Assembly (NCBI GenBank): GCA_910588795.1
Contig: CAJURI010000054.1
Span: 1 to 15,043 of the forward strand
Direction of reading: 5' to 3'
Origin: an uncultured Duncaniella sp.
GTDB taxonomy: Bacteria > Bacteroidota > Bacteroidia > Bacteroidales > Muribaculaceae
DNA length: 15,043 nucleotides
Below, in pieces: positions 8,883 to 15,043 of the stretch (the first letter of the stretch is position 1; each line of letters opens with the position of its first letter). Under the pieces are notes generated by a model. It was not told the DNA's origin and ran no database searches. It saw nothing but the letters and a program-made list of their open reading frames with translations. The position numbers were made by a program, and so were the translations under genes.

Positions 8883-10061
8883 TCAATGATGATGGGTCGT
8901 GATATCGTTTATATCATAGAATCTCTTCACGCGAAGCGAATCCAGAGGGGTCTCCGCTATGGCTCTCACTATGAGCCCGAGTGTGTCAGACCCGACATAA
9001 GGATTGGGACTTGACTTGGCGACAGCCTCCCCTTCGGGTGACATCGCATAACGTATGGCCCACAGTATCTCCTCCTTGGTGTCTCCGCAATGTATCACAC
9101 TCCGTGAGCACAGACGCCCCTTCTGGCGTATGCCTATATCCACAGTGGGAATACCCATTGAAGGGACCTCGATGATGCCGCTCGACGAATTGCCCACTAC
9201 GGCACTTACGCATCTCAACGCCGACAGATAACGTGTCTTACCGAGCGAAGGTATGGCGCGCACTCTTTCAGGCCTTGCGGCAGCATATTCCTCTATGAGA
9301 TCTATGATCACCTTTCCGCGCGAATCGTTGTTTGGATAAGTGAAAAGTATATGTGAATCCGGCAGACAGTCAAGAGCGTCAAAAAGAGACCGGCACTTCT
9401 CTGCCACATCCCCGTCATCCAGCGTGGCCGGATGATATGTGACCAGCAGCGATCCCTCCGGAAGGGTGAACGACAACGAACGCTCAAGCTCGTCTCTGCC
9501 CATCAAAGGCTCATGCATGAGGTTGTACACACCTATCGAACCGGTATTTATCACCCTCGACGGTTCCTCACCCATGGCTATCACACGCTGTCGGTAAGGC
9601 TCGGTGGCTGTGAGATGCAATGCCGACATTTTTGTTATGGCATGACGTATTGAATCGTCAACCGCCCCCTCGGATATCTCCCCCCCGTGCAGATGCACTA
9701 TCGGGATCCTGAGCATGAGTGCCGCCGTGGCGGTGGCAAGCATCTCGAAACGGTCTCCGAGTATCACTATTAAATCGGGGCACAGGGTCTCAAGCTCGCG
9801 TGCCATCCCCGTCATGCAACATGCCATCGACCCGACAGTCCCGGCGGGGGTGTCGGCTTTGTCAGGCATAGGGACACGGCGCACATCGGCAAACCCGTCG
9901 GCTATAATCTCATTGACAGTCATGCCATAGCATTCCTGCAGATGCATGTTCGTGGCAAGGACAGTCACCTCGCAGTCAGTCCGTGAACGCAAGGCGCGTG
10001 CTATGCCGCTAAGCAATCCCCAGTCGGCACGTGTACCTGTGGCTATGGCAATCCTTCTCAT
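8883..10061 (-). CDS. neuC: Nucleotide-sugar 2-epimerase (hydrolysing), NeuC/LegG family
   Basis: A 392-residue enzyme of the hydrolysing UDP-GlcNAc 2-epimerase family, which releases the nucleotide and yields ManNAc (NeuC) or, in LegG, a 2,4-diacetamido sugar from a GDP- or UDP-linked substrate. Motifs seen: GTRADWGLL (9-17), GDRFEM (102-107), HLHGGE (123-128), DDSIRH (135-140), YHPATLD (209-215) and GNSSSGIIE (290-298). The GTRAD form and HGGE motif separate it from the non-hydrolysing WecB/MnaA type. Its ATG shares one base with the yggS stop (TGATG), so translation is probably coupled. The PtmE-like gene downstream favours LegG over NeuC, but no NeuB/LegI synthase or NeuA/LegF CMP-transferase is in the window, so the exact substrate is open. 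The C-terminus ends in three histidines. Confidence 0.88.
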   Translation of the reverse strand: MRRIAIATGTRADWGLLSGIARALRSRTDCEVTVLATNMHLQECYGMTVNEIIADGFADVRRVPMPDKADTPAGTVGSMACCMTGMARELETLCPDLIVILGDRFEMLATATAALMLRIPIVHLHGGEISEGAVDDSIRHAITKMSALHLTATEPYRQRVIAMGEEPSRVINTGSIGVYNLMHEPLMGRDELERSLSFTLPEGSLLVTYHPATLDDGDVAEKCRSLFDALDCLPDSHILFTYPNNDSRGKVIIDLIEEYAAARPERVRAIPSLGKTRYLSALRCVSAVVGNSSSGIIEVPSMGIPTVDIGIRQKGRLCSRSVIHCGDTKEEILWAIRYAMSPEGEAVAKSSPNPYVGSDTLGLIVRAIAETPLDSLRVKRFYDINDITTHHH

Positions 10062-10729
10062 CAGTATTCCCTTTCCCCGAATATTGCAGTGCCCACTCTT
10101 ATCATTCCGGCACCCTCCTCGACCGCTATACGCCAGTCATGGCTCATGCCCATGCTGACAATGCTGAATCCGGGACAGTCACGGAACACGCCTTCCTTAA
10201 GCGAATCAAATGTCGATCTTATGCGCCGGAAATCTTCACGCACACGCCTTTCGTCATCGACATTCGAGGCCATGCCCATCACCCCGGCTATCTCCGTGTT
10301 GCCGAGTCCGTTGATCATATCGGGTGTCATGACTGTCAGCAGCTCCTCCGGTGTGAACCCGAATTTCGTCTCCTCACGCGCCACATGAAGCTGCATGAGC
10401 ACCGACACCTTGCGTCCGAGGCGTCCGGCCTCGCTGTCGACAAGGCGCAGCAGACGCTCCGAATCTATGCTGTGGATCAGTGACACATGGGGCATTATCT
10501 GACGCACTTTATTGGTCTGAAGATGCCCGATGAAATGCCACCTAACATCTTCCGGCATAGCCACAGCCTTAGCGCACAGCTCGTTGGCACGGCTTTCGCC
10601 AAACGCCCTCTGGCCCGCGTCATAAGCCTCACGCAACGACTCCAAAGGATGGAATTTCGACACCGCGACCAGCTCAACCCCTTCCGGGACCGATCCACGG
10701 AGCTTCAGAAGTCTGTCTCTTACCCCCAT
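10061..10729 (-). CDS. yggS: YggS/PLPBP family pyridoxal-phosphate homeostasis protein
   Basis: A 222-residue single-domain fold-type III PLP-binding protein that carries and balances vitamin B6 and influences amino- and keto-acid pools; no catalytic activity is established for the family. The PLP lysine is K25 in LVAVSKFHP. Other family motifs are FGESRANEL (43-51), WHFIGHLQTNK (64-74), the KFGF loop near 122, and the C-terminal SMGMSHDW with RVGTAIFGERE. Start ATG at 10729 is seven bases after the DUF4494 stop, with an AGGAGG-like stretch upstream inside the previous gene. Its stop overlaps the next ATG by one base. Such tight packing suggests it is translated as part of a four-gene unit. 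Confidence 0.96.
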   Translation of the reverse strand: MGVRDRLLKLRGSVPEGVELVAVSKFHPLESLREAYDAGQRAFGESRANELCAKAVAMPEDVRWHFIGHLQTNKVRQIMPHVSLIHSIDSERLLRLVDSEAGRLGRKVSVLMQLHVAREETKFGFTPEELLTVMTPDMINGLGNTEIAGVMGMASNVDDERRVREDFRRIRSTFDSLKEGVFRDCPGFSIVSMGMSHDWRIAVEEGAGMIRVGTAIFGEREY

Positions 10730-10736
10730 GACGGAT

Positions 10737-11189
10737 TCATTCCCCCTCCTTGGGGCCTTTACCGCTCAGGTCTGCGTCATAGACATCCATTATGGGTGTC
10801 TCCTGTATAGTATTGATCTCGAAATCAGCCATAGTGCCGCTCATACCCTCCATAAAGTTGTCGTAAGCCTCCTTGAAGGAATCTGCAGCCACAAGAAACT
10901 GTGTGATCGATTTCTTCTCCACGGCAGTTTTTTCATCGAGAGTGATGAATGCCGCCTTGACAAGATACCATTTGTCACCGGTCTTCTGACGGAATATCTC
11001 GGAGATCTTGGAGATCTTTACAGCCGACACATTGTATTCGGAGGTGAAATGAGCTATCTCCTCCGAGATACGGGCCTCGGCCTCAGTGAATGAAAGAGCA
11101 TCAACCATATATGATTCGGTCACCTTTTTCTGGGCACCGTTGTCCATAGTCTTGTCATAGCGTACTTTAGTTTCAAACCAGAGTGACAT
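10737..11189 (-). CDS. DUF4494-family protein of unknown function
   Basis: A 150-residue soluble protein with no signal peptide or membrane segment. The N-terminus MSLWFETKVRYDKTMDNG, an ALSFTEAEARI segment and the middle part KWYLVKAAFITLDEK are what I recognise as the Bacteroidota DUF4494 family. The sequence suggests an alternating strand-helix fold with two similar halves (SFTEAEARI and SFKEAYDNF each follow a strand), which is inference. The function is unknown. It is the first gene of the run DUF4494-yggS-neuC-ptmE and lies seven bases before yggS. A TAnnTTTG -7 element lies about 50 bases upstream of its ATG. Confidence 0.85.
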   Translation of the reverse strand: MSLWFETKVRYDKTMDNGAQKKVTESYMVDALSFTEAEARISEEIAHFTSEYNVSAVKISKISEIFRQKTGDKWYLVKAAFITLDEKTAVEKKSITQFLVAADSFKEAYDNFMEGMSGTMADFEINTIQETPIMDVYDADLSGKGPKEGE

Positions 11190-11238
11190 AACTGATATGC
11201 AATTTTAATTTTTGTTGTTTTATGTATGTTTCAGGCTA

Positions 11239-11246
11239 CAAAAGTA
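11239..11246 (-). promoter_or_regulatory. -7 element of the DUF4494-yggS operon promoter
   Basis: TACTTTTG on the minus strand (11246-11239) matches the Bacteroidota -7 consensus TAnnTTTG. No TTTG is found 19-21 bases further upstream, so the -33 part is weak or absent. Predicted start near 11232, leader about 43 bases. Confidence 0.5.
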
Positions 11247-11300
11247 CACAAAAAAGATGAGAAAATTCATCAGGGATGCCAAAGTTAAAGAAAAAAGTAC

Positions 11301-11308
11301 TAACTTTG
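11301..11308 (+). promoter_or_regulatory. -7 element of the tRNA-Leu promoter
   Basis: TAACTTTG matches the Bacteroidota -7 consensus TAnnTTTG and lies about 45 bases before the tRNA. A -33 TTTG at the expected distance is not seen. The box is mirrored by CAAAGTTA at 11280-11287. Confidence 0.5.
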
Positions 11309-11352
11309 CAGCGAATTTGCAACAGGCTCATCGCCTCGTCAAAACCCATGAC

Positions 11353-11436
11353 GCTCGAATGGTGGAATGGTAGACACGAAGGACTTAAAATCCTTTGATC
11401 ATTGCGATCGTGCGGGTTCGAGTCCCGCTTCGAGCA
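11353..11436 (+). tRNA. tRNA-Leu (anticodon UAA)
   Basis: An 84-base class II tRNA. The acceptor stem GCTCGAA (11353-11359) pairs fully with TTCGAGC (11429-11435), with discriminator A at 11436. The anticodon stem AAGGA/TCCTT encloses loop CTTAAAA with anticodon TAA at 11386-11388. The long variable arm GATC-ATTGC-GATC and the T-loop GGTTCGAGTCC are present. CCA is not encoded. It decodes UUA (and UUG by wobble). Confidence 0.95.
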
Positions 11437-11443
11437 CATAAGA

Positions 11444-11487
11444 ATCCGGACATCCGCAACGCCAATGGATGTCCGGATCCGTTTTTT
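11444..11487 (+). terminator. Intrinsic terminator after tRNA-Leu
   Basis: ATCCGGACATCC (11444-11455) pairs perfectly over 12 bases with GGATGTCCGGAT (11467-11478) around an 11-base loop. A run of six T follows at 11482-11487. Confidence 0.85.
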
Positions 11488-11511
11488 AGAGGTTGTCTAA
11501 TAACAACCTCT
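11488..11511 (+). other. Second perfect hairpin between tRNA-Leu terminator and feoAB
   Basis: AGAGGTTGT (11488-11496) pairs over nine bases with ACAACCTCT (11503-11511) around CTAATA. It starts right after the T-run of the tRNA terminator. It could back up termination, or be the remnant of an element end; no T-run follows. Confidence 0.5.
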
Positions 11512-11547
11512 ATATCCGGATTCCATATTTATCACTACTTTCAGGTA

Positions 11548-11578
11548 TTTCCACAATGGAAAAATTTAGCGAAATTTG
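11548..11578 (+). promoter_or_regulatory. Possible feoAB promoter with embedded dyad
   Basis: TTTC (11548-11551), 19 bases, then GAAATTTG (11571-11578) resembles the Bacteroidota promoter with one mismatch in each box. The predicted start is about 18 bases before the feoAB ATG. Inside the spacer is the dyad TTTCCA-CAA-TGGAAA (11548-11562), placed where a repressor of iron uptake could bind. Both are weak-consensus predictions. Confidence 0.35.
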
Positions 11579-11602
11579 CATCCGATAAATCATGTAACGA
11601 CT

Positions 11603-14020
11603 ATGAGACTATCGCAACTCACCACCGGAGACACCGGTGTCATCATAAAGATACTCGGACATGGCGCGTTTCGCAAACGCATGATCGAAATGGGGTTTGT
11701 CCGCGGTCATGAGATCAAAGTCCTGATGGCCGCACCGCTCAAGGACCCTGTGAAATACGAAATAATGGGCTACGAAGTGTCGCTGCGCCGATCCGAAGCC
11801 GACCTCGTGGAGGTAGAGCCCCTTACGGATGAAACCACCCCTGAACGGTTTGCCCACACCAACACCGTATCCGACACTTCATCAATCGCCAGAGCCCCAG
11901 CAAGCTACACCCACGCCGAGCGGCACCGCACCATCAATGTGGCTCTCATCGGCAACCCCAACTGCGGAAAGACGTCACTCTTCAATGTCGCCTCCGGAGC
12001 ACGCGAACACGTAGGCAACTACAGCGGTGTCACCGTCGATGCAAAGTACGGCGAATTCAACCACAACGGATATCATTTCCACATAGTAGACCTTCCCGGG
12101 ACATACTCACTTGCCTCCTACTCCCCCGAAGAGCTGTATGTGCGCCGCTATCTGCGCGACGAGACACCCGACGTGATAATCAACGTGGTTGACGGATCCA
12201 ACCTTGAGCGCAACCTGTATCTTACCACCGAGCTTATCGACATGGACCGCTCCATGGTCATCGCGCTCAACATGTATGACGAGCTGGAACGCTCAGGCAC
12301 ACAGCTCGACTACAAGACCCTCGGCGGCATGATAGGAGTCCCCGTCATACCCACCGCAGCCAAGACCGGAAAAGGGATCAGCCAACTGTTCGACACTGTA
12401 ATAAGGGTATATGAAGGAACCGAGCCGTCGGTACGCCACGTGCACGTTTCGCTCGGAAGCCAGCTTGAGAAAGCTCTCACAGGCATAAAGAACGAACTGA
12501 AAGCCCATCCGGCAGTGGAAAGGCATTTCTCCCCGCGATACCTCGCCATAAAGCTCCTCGAAGGTGACGCCGAAGTGCAGCACCAGGTGCTGAGACTACC
12601 CGACGCGGAACACCTCATAAAACTCCGCGACAAAAGTGTGGCTGAATATGAACGCACCAATCCCGGCATGGACATAACAGCCGCCATAGCCGACGAGAAA
12701 TACGGCTTCATAGCGGGAGCACTTGCCGAAACTATGGTAAAGGAAGAAAGCCAGTCGGCCACATCCACCCATATCATCGACACTATCGTAACCAACAAAC
12801 TGTTTGGCTTCCCGATATTCATAGCCATAATGACATTCATTTTCTGGGCCACATTTTATATCGGATCGTTCCCCATGGGATGGATCGAAAGCCTCGTCAC
12901 ATGGCTCGGCGACATGGCGCGCGAATATCTTCACGACGGATGGCTGAAAGATCTCATAGCCGACGGCATCATAGGTGGTGTGGGCGGAGTGATAGTGTTC
13001 CTCCCCAATATCCTCATTCTATATGCATGCATATCCTTCATGGAGGATTCAGGATACATGGCAAGAGCGGCATTCATCATGGACAAACTGATGCACCGGC
13101 TGGGGCTGCACGGCAAGTCATTCATACCGCTGGTCATGGGATTCGGATGCACCGTGCCCTCGATAATGGCAACCCGTTCCATAGAGAGCCGATCGAGCCG
13201 CATAATCACAATACTCATCAACCCGTTTGTCAGCTGCTCGGCTCGACTGCCGATATACGTGCTGCTGATAGGCACATTTTTTCCGACGCACGCAACCCTC
13301 GTGTTCCTGGGCATTTACCTTACTGGTATCTTCGTGGCCGGAATCACGGCCCGTCTGCTCAGAAAGCTGTGGTTCGGACAGGACGAGACACCCTTCGTGA
13401 TGGAACTGCCACCCTACCGCGTCCCCACATTCAAAGCCACAATGCGCCACATGTGGGGAAAAGGAGAGCAGTATATACGCAAGATGGGAGGCATCATCCT
13501 CGTGGCAAGCATAATTGTATGGGCCCTCAACTACTTCCCGCGGCACGACAGCCAGATTGCGCATGAGGCATATGCCACAGTCTCAGTCGACGACTCGGCA
13601 ATCAACCCTGCCACCGACTCATACCTGCAGATGGCCGGCAAGGCTGTAAACCCCATCATGGAACCCCTCGGCTTCAACTGGCGCGCCACAGTGGCTGCCA
13701 TAGCCGGAATTCCGGCCAAGGAAATAGTTGTGTCGACACTCGGAGTGCTCTACACCGGCGAAGAGGATGCCGCCGAGACGACACTCTCATCAAGGCTCAC
13801 CGAGCCTAACCCTGCCACAGGCCGTCCCGACTTCACCCCCGCCATAGCCATAAGCTTTCTGGTGTTCATACTCCTTTACTGCCCTTGCATAGCAACAATA
13901 ACAGCCATCGTGCGGGAGACCGGAAATCCGCGCTACGGGCTGTTCTCCATAATATACAACACGCTGGTAGCCTGGATATTCTCATTCATAGCCTACCATA
14001 TAGCTCTGCTTGTTATGTAA
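11603..14020 (+). CDS. feoB: Ferrous iron transporter FeoB with fused FeoA domain
   Basis: An 805-residue FeoA-FeoB fusion for Fe(II) import across the inner membrane. Residues 1-73 form the SH3-like FeoA domain (FRKRMIEMGFVRG, then MGYEVSLRR). A poorly conserved linker (about 74-108) leads to the FeoB G domain: G1 GNPNCGKTSLFN (117-128), G3 DLPG (163-166), G4 NMYD (223-226), G5 TAAKTGKG (251-258). A GDI-like helical part follows, then the permease from about residue 400, with Gate motifs GFGCTVPSIMATR (513-525), PFVSCSARLPIYVLL (541-555) and GIPAKEIVVSTLGVLY (702-717), and a late YCPCIATITAIVRETG (759-774). The start is ATG at 11603 because it gives the usual FeoA beginning MRLSQL; a TTG nine codons earlier is in frame but unlikely. 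It stands alone between two tRNA genes. Fusions like this are common in Bacteroidota. Confidence 0.97.
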   Translation: MRLSQLTTGDTGVIIKILGHGAFRKRMIEMGFVRGHEIKVLMAAPLKDPVKYEIMGYEVSLRRSEADLVEVEPLTDETTPERFAHTNTVSDTSSIARAPASYTHAERHRTINVALIGNPNCGKTSLFNVASGAREHVGNYSGVTVDAKYGEFNHNGYHFHIVDLPGTYSLASYSPEELYVRRYLRDETPDVIINVVDGSNLERNLYLTTELIDMDRSMVIALNMYDELERSGTQLDYKTLGGMIGVPVIPTAAKTGKGISQLFDTVIRVYEGTEPSVRHVHVSLGSQLEKALTGIKNELKAHPAVERHFSPRYLAIKLLEGDAEVQHQVLRLPDAEHLIKLRDKSVAEYERTNPGMDITAAIADEKYGFIAGALAETMVKEESQSATSTHIIDTIVTNKLFGFPIFIAIMTFIFWATFYIGSFPMGWIESLVTWLGDMAREYLHDGWLKDLIADGIIGGVGGVIVFLPNILILYACISFMEDSGYMARAAFIMDKLMHRLGLHGKSFIPLVMGFGCTVPSIMATRSIESRSSRIITILINPFVSCSARLPIYVLLIGTFFPTHATLVFLGIYLTGIFVAGITARLLRKLWFGQDETPFVMELPPYRVPTFKATMRHMWGKGEQYIRKMGGIILVASIIVWALNYFPRHDSQIAHEAYATVSVDDSAINPATDSYLQMAGKAVNPIMEPLGFNWRATVAAIAGIPAKEIVVSTLGVLYTGEEDAAETTLSSRLTEPNPATGRPDFTPAIAISFLVFILLYCPCIATITAIVRETGNPRYGLFSIIYNTLVAWIFSFIAYHIALLVM

Positions 14021-14068
14021 AATCTGAGAGTAGGTTCATGTAAAATCAATAAAAAAGCCGTCAAAAAA

Positions 14069-14100
14069 TTTGGCGGTACAGCTAAAATTATCTACCTTTG
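14069..14100 (+). promoter_or_regulatory. Consensus promoter of tRNA-Ser
   Basis: TTTG (14069-14072), exactly 20 bases, then TACCTTTG (14093-14100) matches the Bacteroidota promoter fully. It lies about 50 bases before the tRNA. No strong terminator for feoAB was found between 14021 and this promoter. Confidence 0.75.
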
Positions 14101-14151
14101 CAGAGCAAATGCGAAAAGTATGACTCAGAACATACACATCGCCTTCGGTAA

Positions 14152-14240
14152 GGAGAGATGGGTGAGTGGCTGAAACCACCGGTTTGCTAAACCGACGATG
14201 GGAGCAATCCTATCCACGAGTTCGAATCTCGTTCTCTCCG
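14152..14240 (+). tRNA. tRNA-Ser (anticodon GCU)
   Basis: An 89-base class II tRNA. The acceptor stem GGAGAGA (14152-14158) pairs with TCTCTCC (14233-14239); the discriminator is G, usual for serine tRNAs. The anticodon loop TTGCTAA gives GCT at 14186-14188. There is a long variable arm and the T-loop segment GAGTTCGAATCTC. The bottom pair of the anticodon stem (27-43) is a C-A mismatch. CCA directly follows at 14241-14243 and may be encoded. It decodes AGC/AGU. Confidence 0.94.
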
Positions 14241-14255
14241 CCAAAACCCGCCGCA

Positions 14256-14298
14256 AAATCCGCTGTAAATCACACGTTTACAGCGGATTTGTTTTTTT
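14256..14298 (+). terminator. Intrinsic terminator after tRNA-Ser
   Basis: AAATCCGCTGTAAA (14256-14269) pairs perfectly over 14 bases with TTTACAGCGGATTT (14277-14290) around a 7-base loop, followed by seven T at 14292-14298. The symmetric A/T flanks let it work for the convergent nitroreductase gene to some extent too. Confidence 0.88.
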
Positions 14299-14318
14299 AC
14301 ACAAAAATCCATCCGGTT

Positions 14319-14768
14319 TCAGAATCTGTTATACGACACTTTCAACGGATCCCATTTGTCCTTAGGAGCCACAGTTGACTCCGGAAACCCGAAAGAAATG
14401 ACGTTGAGAGGCCGGAGATTAGACGGCAGATTAAGGATTGCCGACAATCTTGCCATCCGGTCTTCCTCGGGATATATTCCGCACCACACACCACCAAGGC
14501 CGAGCGCATGGGCTGCAAGCAACATATTCTCTGAAGCAGCCGAACAATCTAAAGTCCAGAAGCCTCCATCCTTCCTGTCTCCATCAAAAAGTTTGAGCAT
14601 GTCGCCACACACCACCACAGCGAAAGCGCAGTCACGGACCATCTTCGTCCATTGAAACGCGTCAGATATGGAATCCTTAAGTTCCTGGTCTGTGACCACC
14701 ACGAAGTGCCAGGCCTGCTGATTGGCTGCCGTAGGAGCCGCCATCCCAGCCTTAAGCACAGCTGTCAT
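14319..14768 (-). CDS. Nitroreductase-family domain, downstream fragment
   Basis: A 149-residue open frame holding most of the nitroreductase domain but lacking the N-terminal RxSxR flavin-phosphate-binding segment and the signal. Its ATG lies in the last repeat copy, eight bases beyond the stop of the upstream fragment, so re-initiation is conceivable. No ribosome site is visible. On its own it is unlikely to bind FMN normally. Confidence 0.5.
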   Translation of the reverse strand: MTAVLKAGMAAPTAANQQAWHFVVVTDQELKDSISDAFQWTKMVRDCAFAVVVCGDMLKLFDGDRKDGGFWTLDCSAASENMLLAAHALGLGGVWCGIYPEEDRMARLSAILNLPSNLRPLNVISFGFPESTVAPKDKWDPLKVSYNRF

Positions 14769-14801
14769 AATGCTGTCATAATGCTGTCATAATGCTGTCA
14801 T
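14761..14801. repeat. 11-base tandem repeat inside the nitroreductase frame
   Basis: Three perfect copies of ATAATGCTGTC (14767-14777, 14778-14788, 14789-14799), preceded by an extra GCTGTC half copy (14761-14766). The unit length is not a multiple of three, so each gain or loss shifts the frame. Confidence 0.95.
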
Positions 14802-14973
14802 TGACAGGATCCGGTTTGTATTTACGCACACTGGCACGTGGCATTATGCATTCAAGCATTTCATTTTCAGCACTATCCGCATTGTCCGGAGAGCTATTGT
14901 CCGCGACCATGAGCCTCACCGACACAGCCACGATTGCTATGCAAAGCAATACTATAGTCCACGAGTTTTTCAT
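14776..14973 (-). CDS. Signal/anchor and N-terminal fragment of the nitroreductase
   Basis: A 65-residue open frame: MKNSW start, hydrophobic stretch IVLLCIAIVAVSV, an acidic linker (about 25-40), and ECIMPRASVRKYKPDPV with R46, S48 and R50 as the likely flavin-phosphate contacts. It ends at TGA within the repeat tract. The Cys at 11 is not in a convincing lipobox. Confidence 0.5.
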   Translation of the reverse strand: MKNSWTIVLLCIAIVAVSVRLMVADNSSPDNADSAENEMLECIMPRASVRKYKPDPVNDSIMTAL

Positions 14974-15043
14974 ACCACCTTTATTATCTATTATTACTGT
15001 CCGCTAAAGTTTTTTGAGCAGTTGAAAAATTAGGGCTGGCACC
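14974..15043. other. Right edge, no recognisable gene
   Basis: AT-rich 70 bases before the nitroreductase start. Minus-strand frames entering from the edge end at stops near 15004-15002 (VPALIFQLLKKL) and near 14986; either might be the tail of an upstream gene, but the pieces are too short to identify. No promoter matching both consensus boxes was seen. Confidence 0.4.

Larger units (their letters stand above)
14319..14973 (-). pseudogene. Nitroreductase-family gene with N-terminal signal, split by an 11-base tandem repeat
   Basis: The N-terminal part (14973-14776) encodes a basic start, a hydrophobic segment (about residues 5-24) and the nitroreductase start motif PRASVRKYKPDPV (45-57). 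It then hits TGA inside an 11-base repeat. The rest of the domain continues in another frame from 14768: AGMAAPTAANQQAWHF, later GLGGVWCGIYPEED. Removing two of the three repeat copies (22 bases) joins both halves into a continuous 210-residue FMN-type nitroreductase, with the usual 20-residue spacing between RKYK and the end of AGMAAP. The hydrophobic N-terminus suggests a membrane-anchored or exported protein. AAAGGTGGT before the ATG is a plausible ribosome site. It could be a real pseudogene, a switchable gene or, less likely, an assembly error. Confidence 0.8.

Noticed and set aside
8875..8886. TTG start of the PtmE-like gene overlapping the neuC-like stop
   Set aside because: ATG at 8874 is only four codons later and gives the more likely start; the TTG cannot be fully excluded.
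11576..11602. TTG start for feoAB nine codons upstream
   Set aside because: The ATG at 11603 gives the normal FeoA N-terminus, and the TTG would overlap the presumed -7 box.
12880..13566. Plus-strand open frame of 228 codons
   Set aside because: It overlaps the FeoB permease in another frame; its Arg/His-rich composition is typical of an out-of-frame reading.
14974..15043. Possible transposase tail entering from the right edge
   Set aside because: The open frames are only about 12-19 residues long and match no family I can name with confidence.

Overview
The window looks like the chromosome of a Bacteroidota member, most likely Bacteroidales. This rests on several perfect or near-perfect Bacteroidota promoters (TTTG, about 20 bases, TAnnTTTG), a FeoA-FeoB fusion, a DUF4494 gene and the gene set as a whole. 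A Muribaculaceae-type gut commensal would fit, but that family placement is inference. Almost all of the window is ordinary core genome, and six of the eight intact genes belong to well-known families.

Left part (1-5980, minus strand): an ammonium-assimilation operon. A strong promoter near 5950-5983 drives amt (ammonium channel), followed four bases later by gltB (glutamate synthase large subunit), whose last codons run off the left edge. No PII (glnK/glnB) gene lies just upstream, and gltD, if linked, would be outside the window. Between this operon and the next lies a 296-base gap with the amt promoter and a long RNA-type hairpin.

Middle (6181-11246, minus strand): one tightly packed run, DUF4494 gene - yggS - neuC/legG-like epimerase - ptmE-like CBS/nucleotidyltransferase - obgE - yraN. 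The first four are separated by 7, -1 and 8 bases, so they are very likely one transcript. The two sugar-nucleotide enzymes match two steps of a legionaminic-acid-type (nonulosonate) pathway. They sit alone among housekeeping genes without the dehydratase, aminotransferase, synthase or CMP-transferase of that pathway.

Right part (11280-14300, plus strand): tRNA-Leu(UAA) with a strong terminator, feoAB (ferrous iron import) with a possible operator and leader hairpin, then tRNA-Ser(GCU) with its own promoter and terminator.

Right end (14319-14973, minus strand): a nitroreductase-family gene with an N-terminal membrane signal. It is broken by an 11-base tandem repeat. One copy of the repeat gives a continuous 210-residue protein; the three copies present here cause a stop and a frame change. 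This repeat-controlled reading frame is the most notable observation. No wholly new system is evident; the isolated epimerase/nucleotidyltransferase pair and the repeat-disrupted nitroreductase are the best leads.
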